Shown here: piece after piece, positions 55,725-64,000 of the stretch
Layout of the letters: the number at the start of each line of letters is the position of its first letter
How positions within the stretch are numbered: position 1 is the stretch's first letter
Assembly: GCF_001645765.1 (NCBI RefSeq)
Contig: NZ_LWUJ01000011.1
Span: 1 to 64,000 of the forward strand
Source: Candidatus Mycoplasma haematobovis
GTDB lineage: Bacteria > Bacillota_I > Bacilli_A > Mycoplasmatales > Mycoplasmoidaceae
Direction of reading: 5' to 3'
DNA: 64,000 nucleotides
Position numbers and translations under genes: made by a program
The notes under the pieces: generated by a model
Databases searched by the model: none
Told to the model about the DNA's origin: nothing
What the model saw: only the letters and a program-made list of their open reading frames with translations

Positions 55725-56359
55725 TATTTATCTAAATTTACAAAGAATGCATAGTTTACATATTCAGCCTTATTTCCAAATAATTTAAAGGCTCTTTTTT
55801 TTCATTCTGAAGAATAACTTACTAATCTCATTACTCTAGAGCTATCTTTAGGTATTTCATTCTTATGTACGCCATTTATTTTAAGCGCTATATCTAAAAG
55901 AGCTATATAGCTATCAAAATCTACATTTTCATCTAATTCTTTAGCTTTTCTGTAAACTAGAGAGTAAATATACTGCTCTCTAAAGTTAGATTTAATATCT
56001 CGAAAATTTGATCTTATTAAAGGTTCTTTATCTTTAGATATCTTTCCATTATCTAGTAAATATCTTATGGCACATATAATGAAGGAGTCTAGATGCTTAA
56101 AAGAAAAGGATCTAAAGTAGGGTTTTCAGTCAAAGTCCATATATTCTTCTTTGCCTTTTCTGCACATTAAAGAGCAAGAAACAAAAATAAAAGAAGAGAG
56201 AATGACGATGTCATTTTCGTTTTCAGATAAGAAAGAAATTTGACCTAAGAATTTCTTTTTGCAGTAGGATCGTAAGGTTCTTCCTATAGACCTGCGCATA
56301 GCTCAAGTATAGAAATTTCTTTCTAATCAACTAAGGAATTTCTTTGCTATTGATCTCAA
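55724..56359 (-). CDS. Hypothetical protein
   Basis: The protein is 211 residues. The start is taken as TTG 56357-56359, since no ATG occurs before residue 21; a GGAGG lies 12 bases upstream within rbgA. It is basic near the N-terminus (MRRSIGRTLRSYCKKKF), then mostly helical, with a short hydrophobic stretch (IVILSSFIFVSCSLM) that may be buried rather than spanning. No family recognised. It is translationally linked to both neighbours (13-base overlap with rbgA, TAATG with mnmE), which suggests a house-keeping role. Confidence 0.65.
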
Positions 56360-57138
56360 GAGATATTCTTTATTCCTCCATTACGTAATAAAAATAAGAA
56401 CTTTTCTTCGGCTTTTGTAATATCTCAAATATCATTTTTACTTTTAAAGTTATACCTCCTAGCTAAAGACTCAATAAAGTCTATATAATTTTCATTATTT
56501 AAACCTTTTAGGGATTCAGGGTAGTGTTTTTTTAAGTACAAAAAAGAGCTTTCAAGTATATTAGAGTATTCTTTAATTTGAGCAGGTACAGCATTAATTA
56601 CTATTAGTTTTTGGAGTAATTCTTCTGAAATGTTTTTGTAGAAAAAGATTCCTGGAGAGTCGTAAAGTCATAAGTTATCACCTAAGTAATATTTAGTTAT
56701 TTTTTTAGTAACTCCTGGTGTATTTTCGCAAGGAGAGATCTTCTTATTCTTTAAGAGATTTATTAAAGTGGATTTACCTGTATTAGGAAGTCCTACTACT
56801 AATATTTGGAAATGGGGCTGCAAATAGCCCTCCGCTCTAAACTTAGCTCTTTCAGGGGCTAATATGTCCTTTATTAATTTAAGTATCTTATTCCTATTGC
56901 TCTGAAATCTAAAATCAAAAGCATTTTTAGAAGGCTTAACATCAGCTAAATCTACTTTACTAAAAAGGCTTAGAATTTTAGTATTAAAAAATATCTTAGA
57001 AATCTCATCATTTAAATTACTTACTTTTGTAGATCTAGCATCAATAACATTAATAATTAAATCTACTTCTTTTTTGAAAACATTTAAGTTAAGTAAGGCG
57101 TTTTTTATATGAGAAGGAAGCTCTAACTTAATTCCCAT
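56347..57138 (-). CDS. RbgA/YlqF-type circularly permuted ribosome-assembly GTPase
   Basis: The protein is 263 residues. The GTPase motifs run in permuted order: FSKVDLAD (G4, about residue 68), then VVGLPNTGKSTLIN (G1), TPGVTKKI (G2) and YDSPG (G3). VIDARS precedes G4 as usual. The WFPGHM start of RbgA is not evident, so the exact subfamily (RbgA or YqeH/RsgA-like) is not certain. The ATG overlaps the purA stop by 11 bases. Confidence 0.87.
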
Positions 57139-58354
57139 CTATACGAATAAATGTTTCGTCTCTTTCTTTGCCATAAGAAATAATGGTAATTTTTACTCCT
57201 ATGAAAAATTCAATAAATTCTAAGTAATCTCTCAATTCTTTAGAAAAATCCAAATAAGACTTAATTTTAGAATAATCATCTTTTCAACCCTTGAATGCTT
57301 TGTATTCAGGATTAGAATCTTTATCATAATTAATACATACTTTAACTTCATCTAAGCCATTAAGTACATCTACTAGAGTTAAAGCTAATTCTGTTATTCC
57401 TGAAATATTTACTGAATATTTAAGTGCTACTAAATCTAATCAACCTATTCTTCTAGGTCTTCCAGTTACAGAACCAAATTCATTAGCTGTTTGTCTTATG
57501 TAATTAGTTAATCTTTCATCGGTAAGTTCTGTGATAAAGCTACCATTACCTACTCTACTACTATAGGCTTTAACTACTCCTATTAATCGTTTAAAGTATG
57601 AAAAAGGCATAGAGGTACCTGAAGATGCAGAAGCAATAATATTTGAAGAAGTAACAAAGGGATAAGTACCTAAGTCTAAATCTAGCATTATTCCTTGACT
57701 ACCCTCTAGAAGAAATTTCTTACCGTTCTTGAATTCTGAATGGAAGAAAGAATAAGAGTCTATTAAATAAGATTTAAGTCTTTGACCATATTCATAGTAC
57801 TTATTAGTTTCAAATTCTAAATCAAAAGTAGGTTCTCCATAATGTTCAAAAAGCACATTGTAAATATCTAAATTAAGTTTTATTTTCTCTCTTAAAGAGT
57901 CTAAATCTAATAAATCTTTTGCTCTTAATCCTAATCTTAAAGCTTTATTAGAATAAGTAGGTCCAATGCCTTTTAGGGTGGTGCCTACTGCACTAGCTCC
58001 CTTTATTTTTTCAAGTAATCTATCAAAAGCTATATTTCAAGAACAAATAATATGAATATTCTTAGAGATGTAAAGATTGTCATTAACTAAATCTCCTAAT
58101 TCATCTATTTCAGAGAATAGTTGTTCTGGATTTATTACTACTCCGTGTGATATTACTGCTTTAGTTCTTAGTATTCCGCAGGGTACTATTTGGAAAGTAT
58201 ATTTCTTACCATTTATGTATACTGAATGGCCTGCATTATCGCCTCCCTGATATCTTACTACGTAGTCGTAATTATGAGTTATAAAGTCTACTATTTTAGC
58301 CTTACCTTCGTCGCCAAAAAAGGTACCAACTACAACAGCTACCTCTCCTCTCAT
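57128..58354 (-). CDS. purA: Adenylosuccinate synthetase
   Basis: The protein is 408 residues, slightly short. It uses IMP, aspartate and GTP to form adenylosuccinate. The P-loop reads FFGDEGKAKIVDF (usually WGDEGKGK), the catalytic His is in GGDNAGHSVYI, and LLEGSQGIMLDLDLGTYPFVTSSN and GSVTGRPRRIGW are diagnostic. ATG 58352-58354 is preferred to a TTG one codon before. TGA(Trp) codons occur at 58037 and 57440. It supplies the substrate of the PurB domain at 12297-14066. Confidence 0.94.
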
Positions 58355-58369
58355 CAAAGATATGTTGAA

Positions 58370-59554
58370 CTATTCAACAATATCTACTACAGTTCCAGCG
58401 CCAATTGTTTTACCTCCCTCTCTAATAGAAAACTTAGAACCTTTTTCAATAGCAACTACATTAATTAATTCAACAAGAATAGTTGCATTATCACCTGGCA
58501 TTATCATTTCAACTCCTTCTGGAAGATCTATAGTACCGGTAACATCTGTAGTTCTGAAATAAAATTGAGGTTTGTATCCTTTAGTAAAAGCAGTATGCCT
58601 TCCACCCTCTTCTTTTTTAAGAGCATAAATTTGAGCACTAAATTTACTATGAGGAGTAATAGATTTAGGTTTAGCTAATACTTGACCTCTTGATACTTCA
58701 TCCTTATTAACACCTCTTAAAAGAATACCAGCATTATCGCCAGCTAAAACTTCGTCTAAAGGTTTTCTGAACATTTCAATACCAGTAACAACAGCTTTTG
58801 AAGTTTCTTTAAGGCCTACAATTTCAACTTCCTCATTAACTTTAAGTGTACCTCTTTCACAACGACCAGTAACAACAGTACCTCTACCAGTAATAGTTAA
58901 CACATCCTCAATAGAAAGTAGGAAAGGTTTATCGACTTCTCTAACAGGTAAAGGAACATATTCATCCAAGTTTTTCAATAATTCTTTAATAGACTCAACA
59001 TACTTATCATCACCTTCGAGAGCTCTTAAAGCAGAACCTCTAATTACAGGAGTACTAGAACCATCATAACCATAAGAAGTTAATAAATCTCTAACCTCCA
59101 TTTCAACCAAGTCTTGCATTTCCGGATCTTCAACCATATCACATTTATTTAGGAATACTACCATCCTTTCAACACCAACTTGTCTAGCTAATAGAATGTG
59201 TTCTCTAGTTTGAGGCATGGTACCATCAGTAGCTGATACAACAAGAATGGCAGCATCTATTTGAGCTGCACCAGTAATCATGTTCTTAATGTAGTCAGAG
59301 TGACCAGGACAATCAACGTGTGCATAGTGTCTTGTCTCAGTTTCGTATTCAACGTGAGAAGTATTAATAGTAATACCTCTTGCTCTTTCCTCAGGAGCTT
59401 TATCAATAGAAGCGTAATCTCTTGCTTCTGCTAAACCCAACTTTGAAGATACTGTACAAATAGCAGCTGTTAAAGTTGTTTTACCGTGGTCAATGTGGCC
59501 AATAGTACCAACATTTATGTGATCTTTGGATCTATCAAACTTAACCTTGGACAT
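58370..59554 (-). CDS. tuf: Elongation factor Tu
   Basis: The protein is 394 residues. The G domain has GHIDHGKTT (usually GHVDHGKTT), [12 protein letters not shown] and NKCDMV, with domains 2 and 3 complete to [20 protein letters not shown]. There is no TGA in the gene, and codon use is biased as expected for high expression. I use ATG 59552-59554, in agreement with the conserved start; the longer open frame upstream is the end of glpK. Its own promoter lies at 59571-59599. Confidence 0.98.
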   Translation of the reverse strand: MSKVKFDRSKDHINVGTIGHIDHGKTTLTAAICTVSSKLGLAEARDYASIDKAPEERARGITINTSHVEYETETRHYAHVDCPGHSDYIKNMITGAAQIDAAILVVSATDGTMPQTREHILLARQVGVERMVVFLNKCDMVEDPEMQDLVEMEVRDLLTSYGYDGSSTPVIRGSALRALEGDDKYVESIKELLKNLDEYVPLPVREVDKPFLLSIEDVLTITGRGTVVTGRCERGTLKVNEEVEIVGLKETSKAVVTGIEMFRKPLDEVLAGDNAGILLRGVNKDEVSRGQVLAKPKSITPHSKFSAQIYALKKEEGGRHTAFTKGYKPQFYFRTTDVTGTIDLPEGVEMIMPGDNATILVELINVVAIEKGSKFSIREGGKTIGAGTVVDIVE

Positions 59555-59561
59555 AATGTGA

Positions 59562-60932
59562 CTAACACTTATTATAAAATATTTCTCTTCACTTCTCAAA
59601 TATTTTTACCTTCAATTCTTTAGGTTCAAAAACAGCATTTGCTTCTTTATTTCACTCCCCTTCTTTTCATCATCCCATATATACGCCCGCTAAATAAGCT
59701 ACACCCATAGCACTCTGATTACTAATAACACTTTTAAAAGTTTTCAATTTAGATAAAGAAGCTTGAATACTATTTAAATAATTTAATTCTGAAATCTTTC
59801 CATTAACTCATAGCTCTTTAATCTCTATTTCTTTCATAAAGCTTTGAAGTAATTCATTTATAGAAAGAGCTATTCCATTACATAAAGCCTTTAATAAAGG
59901 TTCTCCCTCTTTAGGAACATTGTATGACAATTCATTTTTCACTTCCCCACCAAAAATGAAAAGTCTCTTATTTTGAGTTGGTAAATAGAAAGCATCTAAG
60001 TATTCCTCATTATTTATTAGATATTCAAAAGCTTTTTCTGAGTGTAGTTTGCTTAAGACATTTCCGCAATTAAAGGAAGCGGCTTCCAAAATATAAGTTA
60101 CTTTATTAGCGTGCTTTCAAGCAACAGAAGTAATAGTATTTGGAAGCTTTATTATTCTATTACTAGTATTAAGTAATAAGAAAGCTCCTGTTCCATAAGT
60201 ACAATTAACTACTCCTTCTTTATTGCCCAAAGCATAAAGAGCCGCTTGTTGATCTCCTAGGACTGCACATACTGGTATCTTTTTTCCCTCATATTCCCAA
60301 TAACCATAAGCATCTGCAGAAGCTTTAACTTCAGGAAGAATATGTTTAGGTATTTCGAATAATGCTAATAATTCATCAGATCACTCTAACTTTGCAATAT
60401 CAAAAAGCATAGTTCTGGAAGCATTACTAACATCTGTATAGTAATTTCCAGTTAATTTGTAAATTAATCAACTATCTACAGTACCAATTCTTAAATTAGT
60501 ACTATTTAAGCAATCTAATAATCATTTAATTTTTGATACTGAAAAGTAAGGATTAAATACTAGTCCTGTCTTTTCTCTTACTAAATCCTCATGTTCTTTG
60601 TATTGTTCAAAAAAAGCATTAGTTCTTTGGTCTTGTCAAGAAATGGCATTAAATAAAGATCTTCCATTTTCATCTCAGGCCATTACAGTTTCTCTTTGAT
60701 TTGAAATAGCAATAGCAGCTATTTCATCTATAGAGCATTCTTTAATAAGAACTTTAATAGACCTTAAAGCTTGTTCTCAAATTTCATCTGCATCATGCTC
60801 TACTAAACCAATATCTGGAGAAATAGTAGTAATAGGAAAAGAAGTAGATTTAAATACTTCTTTATTCTTATCTACTAAATAAGCTTTACAGGCAGAAGAA
60901 CTAACATCTATGGCTAGTATGTACTTAGACAT
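59562..60932 (-). CDS. glpK: Glycerol kinase
   Basis: The protein is 456 residues, a little under the usual 500. It phosphorylates glycerol. FGGY-family signatures typical of Glp[86 protein letters not shown]. Reading TGA as Trp extends the C-terminus through 59562 and into the tuf promoter. The start ATG overlaps the DHH gene stop as TAATG. glpF and glpO are not adjacent. Confidence 0.9.
59571..59599 (-). promoter_or_regulatory. Near-consensus promoter for tuf inside the 3' end of glpK
   Basis: On the minus strand TTGAGA (59594-59599), 17 bases, then TATAAT (59571-59576). Transcription would start about 10 bases before the tuf ATG. It is one of the few consensus -35/-10 pairs in the window, in keeping with strong expression of tuf. 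Confidence 0.75.
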
Positions 60933-62527
60933 TAAGATGCCTCTGCTTTAATTTTTTCCACTAAGGTGTTTACAATACCAGTAGCTATTTCACCTCCTAC
61001 CTTTTCTTGTTTTAAATAATTATCAAAATCTATACCATCTGAAGAATATTTAGGATTTGAAGTAATTAGATCAATTAAGCTCTCTTTAATAACTGCTTCA
61101 TACTTATCAAAATCTAATCTTTTTCTAGTTTTGTTCATATAGATCTCTTCAAGAGTTAATCGGTTCTCTAAATAAATTTGTTGTTCTCTCTGACGTTTCA
61201 AAGCATCAAGAGCATTTTCACCTGAAGGAGGAGGAGCTAATTTGGCAACTTCTTCCTCTTCCAACTTTCTTTTTTCCTCCTCTTCGACTCTCTTTTTCTC
61301 CCATTCTTCATTAACTCATTGGGCAGTCTCTTTATTAAGTTCATCTAACTCTCTTCAAGCTTCTTTAGGAGTGGCAGCAATAAATTTCTCTACATCGCTT
61401 AATAACTCTAAATTATCTTTAAGTAAAGTCTCCTCTATTTCTTTAGTTTTCTTAATTTTCAATAAATTATCTTCTTCTTTTTTACGTTGAATCTCTAATG
61501 CTTTTTTAGCTTTTGCAACTATCTCTTCTGCATCTGCTACTATATCTTTAATTATTTCGGCATTAGCTATTAAAGCTCCAGAGGCATTTGGATGACCTCC
61601 CCCGCCATATTTAATAGCTAACTCTCTGACAGTAACATTAATAGATCTAAAATCACATTTAACTTTTCCTTCAGGAGTATCAGAAAAGAGCATTCATATT
61701 CAATATTCCTCTAAATTTTGAAAAGTATTTATTAATCCTTTAGCTTCCTCTAGTCCTAATTTATTTAAATCTTTTTGGGTTAAATGTATTCAAATAATAT
61801 TTTTACTTTTGGTGCAGTGATTTAATACGTAAGAACTAGTACAAATGCTTTGCCAAGTTCTATGAGTTAATTTATTGTGTATTAAATTCTTTTCTGCCCC
61901 TGCCCTTCATGCTTTAGCTGCCAATATCAGTGATCTTGGTAACACTGAATCAAATAAGAATCTTTGACTATCAGTACACATGCCTAAATAAAGGTAAGTG
62001 GCCGCAACAGGAGTTACTTTTCAACCATAATAATCAGCTATTTGCATTATTTGTTCACAAGTAGCTGCATAGGTGGGGTCATCTCAAGAAATTTCTGTAG
62101 CAAAATCTGAGACTACTCCGTGATGATCTACTTTAGCAATAGCATTAAATTTAGTCTTAGAATATTCAAAATATTTAACATATCCCTGTACTCTATCTTT
62201 ATTACCTACATCTACTATTACTGCTAAAGCATCAGTAAAATCAGTACAAATATTAATATTTAAATCAGGTTTCATATCTAGTCAATCAAATTGATCGCCG
62301 GTATCTCCAACCACATAAGCCTTTTTTCCGGGAAAATTAGTAAGTATTAATTCCTTAAGGCCAAAAGCAGCCCCTAAACAATCACCATCAGGATTTACAT
62401 GGAAAAAAATAAAAACACTGGAGTGATTTTCAATTAATTGAACAAAATACTTTAAGAAATTAGCTCTTTCTTTATCTCTCTTCTCTACTATCCTTTTTAC
62501 TTCTTCATCTATATTATCGGGAATCAT
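60932..62527 (-). CDS. DHH/DHHA1 phosphoesterase (NrnA/MgpA-like) with long charged C-terminal extension
   Basis: The protein is 531 residues, against about 320 for typical NrnA. Motifs run in order: HVNPDGDCLGAAFGL, VIVDVGNKDR, KVDHHGVV, CTDSQRF, and the DHHA1 box IKYGGGGHPNASGA (about residue 300). After that comes an extra region of about 210 residues that is highly charged, rich in Glu and Lys, and coiled-coil-like in its first part. The core degrades short oligonucleotides (nanoRNA) or cyclic dinucleotide products. TGA(Trp) codons are frequent. It overlaps the HAD gene and glpK as TAATG. Confidence 0.87.
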
Positions 62528-63339
62528 TACTTCTTATCCCTAAGAAATAATTCTATTTCTCTAATAACAGCATTCTCATCATTACTATATTTAGATACTA
62601 AAGTAGCATTTTGTTTTATTAAATCAATAGCATTACTTACAGCACAAAATCTTGATTTACCCATAGCAGGACTTAAATCATTAACTTGATCTCCAAAAGT
62701 AAGAATATTTTCTGGAGCTACCCCATAATAATTACCTAAGAAATCCACTACTAATTCTTTATTAACATAAGAAGCTTGAATTTCCATATTAAGGAAATTA
62801 TCATAATTAAAAACAGTTACATTAGGGGGAAAATCAAAAGATCTTAAAGCATTAATTCTATTAACCATTAATCTATTAAAGTCCTCTATAGGTTGTGTGT
62901 AATCATAATAATTTTTGATTCCATATACATTAGCTTCAAGTTCTCTTATCTTATTTAATACTTCAGTAGCATTATCTTTAGTTAAAGGAAGATGCATCTT
63001 ATCAGTTAAAACATCTCCTTTCATTAAGCCACTAATAAAGTCTTTATTGTGTAAGAAGTAATTTAGAAATTTTTCTGAAATGAAAGAATATCTTATTAAT
63101 TCTTGATGAGGATCATATATGTAAGCTCCATTACAACAAGATGCAAAGCCCTTTAGTTCAAGCTTTGCATATATCTCTTTAGCATCTCTTCAACAGCGAC
63201 CAGTAGAAAAACAAAAGAGAATATCGTTTCTCCTATTTAATTCTTTAACATAAGCAATAGTTTCTTCTGATAGCTCTCCATGGCTATTAAGAAGGGTGCC
63301 ATCTAAATCAGAAAGAACTAAATATCTATATTTTTGCAT
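62527..63339 (-). CDS. Cof-type HAD hydrolase
   Basis: The protein is 270 residues. It has the four HAD motifs: LVLSDLDGTLLNS (I), FSTGRCW (II), the Lys in the cap-to-core return, and LTFGDQVNDLSPAM (IV), with an alpha/beta C2 cap in between, as in the Cof/YidA group of sugar-phosphate and nucleotide phosphatases. A TGA(Trp) is in GRCWRDAKE. The substrate is unknown. The ATG at 63337-63339 is inside the 3' end of the next upstream gene. Confidence 0.9.
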
Positions 63340-63704
63340 TCCTTGTAGAGCGGTCTAAGGTCGTTTATATTTTTTAATATCTTAAATTCTAAGCAATTGA
63401 AAGCCTCCAATTCTTTATCTATGTCTTCCACATCTTCATCTAATTCTTTTAGATGTATAGTGGCTTTACTAAAGTAATAGCAACATTTTATAAAAAGTAC
63501 TATTAAACGAGAAGCATTTCAAGCTGAATAAGAATTCCTGAAATATATTTCTTTAATACTACTAAAATCAAAAATACTCTTTAAAGTTTCAATAAATTGC
63601 TCTCCTAATTTAATTTTCTCTATTTCAATATATTTTTGAAACTTTTGTTCTAAATAAAGAGCACATATTACATTCTTTTGAGAATGAAATATGTAAAGTT
63701 GCAT
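63318..63704 (-). CDS. Unknown protein, possibly degenerate TsaB-like
   Basis: The protein is 128 residues. A beta-strand-like start (MQLYIFHSQKNVICALYL) is followed by a helix and IKEIYFRNSYSAWNASRLI, which sits where TsaB has its GPGSFTGLR loop, but the glycines are not kept. The likeness is in layout only. The remaining C-terminal part is acidic. It overlaps both neighbours (TAATG with the pseudouridine synthase gene; 22 bases with the HAD gene), so it is very likely translated. Confidence 0.4.
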
Positions 63705-64000
63705 TAATCCACAAAATCTACATTTAGTTCTTGTAATTTGAATTTAAATTCATCTGGTAAAGGAGCATAAACAGAAATCAATTCTCTAGTGAAAGGGCAA
63801 AGAAATTTTAATTTGTATGCATGTAAATATTGGCCAAAAGTAGGATCAAAACAATTATTTCCATATATTGGATCATTAAGTATGGGGCAATTAATTGAAA
63901 ATAAATGTGCTCTAATTTGATGAGTTCGTCCAGTTTTCAATAAAATTTTTAAAAAGAATCTATCTATTACTTCCACTTCTGTGCAAGCTGGTTTGTAATT
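63704..64000 (-). CDS. RluA/RluD-family pseudouridine synthase, C-terminal part (runs off right edge)
   Basis: The last 98 residues are present; the frame is open to base 64000. LLKTGRTHQIRAHLFSINCPI and LHAYKLKFLCPFT are the C-terminal signatures of the RluA family. It is distinct from the synthase at 40758-41687, so the genome has at least two members. It is the first visible gene of the minus-strand run down to the choline-kinase-like gene. Confidence 0.85.
   Translation of the reverse strand, partial: NYKPACTEVEVIDRFFLKILLKTGRTHQIRAHLFSINCPILNDPIYGNNCFDPTFGQYLHAYKLKFLCPFTRELISVYAPLPDEFKFKLQELNVDFVD

Noticed and set aside
58226-58562. Plus-strand ORFs opposite purA and tuf
   Set aside because: Shadow frames with no support.

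Overview
This 64 kb window is chromosomal DNA from a wall-less bacterium of the class Mollicutes, most likely a hemotropic mycoplasma (hemoplasma) or close relative. It is strongly AT-rich. TGA is used as a tryptophan codon inside nearly every long gene, so genes look broken under the standard code but join into full-length proteins when only TAA and TAG are read as stops. Coding is very dense, and GTG and TTG starts are frequent. The metabolic set points to hemoplasmas: purine interconversion (purA, purB, guaB, hypoxanthine phosphoribosyltransferase), ribonucleotide reductase (nrdE, nrdI, nrdF), glpK, ldh and ptsI, with no de novo purine pathway in view. All coordinates below use genetic code 4.

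Layout, left to right. 1-4565 is a minus-strand run: infC, rpmI, rplT, dut, efp, a PlsC-like gene, five tRNAs, a polytopic membrane protein, and the start of an FtsX-like permease leaving the left edge. 4575-8964 has tRNA-Leu (+) against rpoE (RNA polymerase delta), an HD phosphohydrolase, gltX and glyA (-). 8992-16330 is the accessory part: ptsI (+), a decayed PurB-like pseudogene (-), two small tandem paralogues (+), and two tandem genes (-) that each join an adenylosuccinate-lyase domain to a hypoxanthine-phosphoribosyltransferase domain. One of these PurB domains is intact and the other is degenerate. Then come an unknown gene (+), alaS and mnmA (-), ligA and asnS (+), nrdE and nrdI (-), and nrdF (+). 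26640-40708 is a long minus-strand run: dnaK, an RNase R N-terminal-type protein, ymdB, dnaX, ybaB, lysS, dnaE, 5'-3' exonuclease, pth, a 740-residue membrane-anchored protein, rpmF, and membrane proteins. 40758-52682 holds a pseudouridine synthase, tRNA-His, ldh, a split SecD/SecF-like pair divergent from secA, a sigma-factor-like gene, an MprF/UPF0104-type flippase-like protein, and a guaB that lacks CBS domains. 52671-64000 is again all minus strand: NrnA/DHH protein, glpK, tuf, purA, rbgA, mnmE, tatD, an epsilon-subunit-like gene, a choline-kinase-like gene, and a pseudouridine synthase cut by the right edge.

Working together: the purine genes interconvert salvaged bases (Hpt makes IMP/GMP; PurA and PurB turn IMP into AMP; GuaB makes XMP). 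NrdEIF and Dut maintain the dNTP pool, and DnaE, DnaX, LigA and the exonuclease replicate the chromosome. Gene junctions are extremely tight. Co-directional genes overlap as TAATG or TAGTG. Convergent genes repeatedly share a TTAA over their stop codons. Divergent genes are 0-50 bases apart, and one pair overlaps at its start codons. A near-consensus promoter for tuf and a degenerate CIRCE element before dnaK are visible.

The strongest candidate for something undescribed is the tandem PurB-Hpt fusion locus together with the decayed PurB-like relic about 1 kb beyond it. Second is the divergent sigma-70-like protein at 49673-50305.
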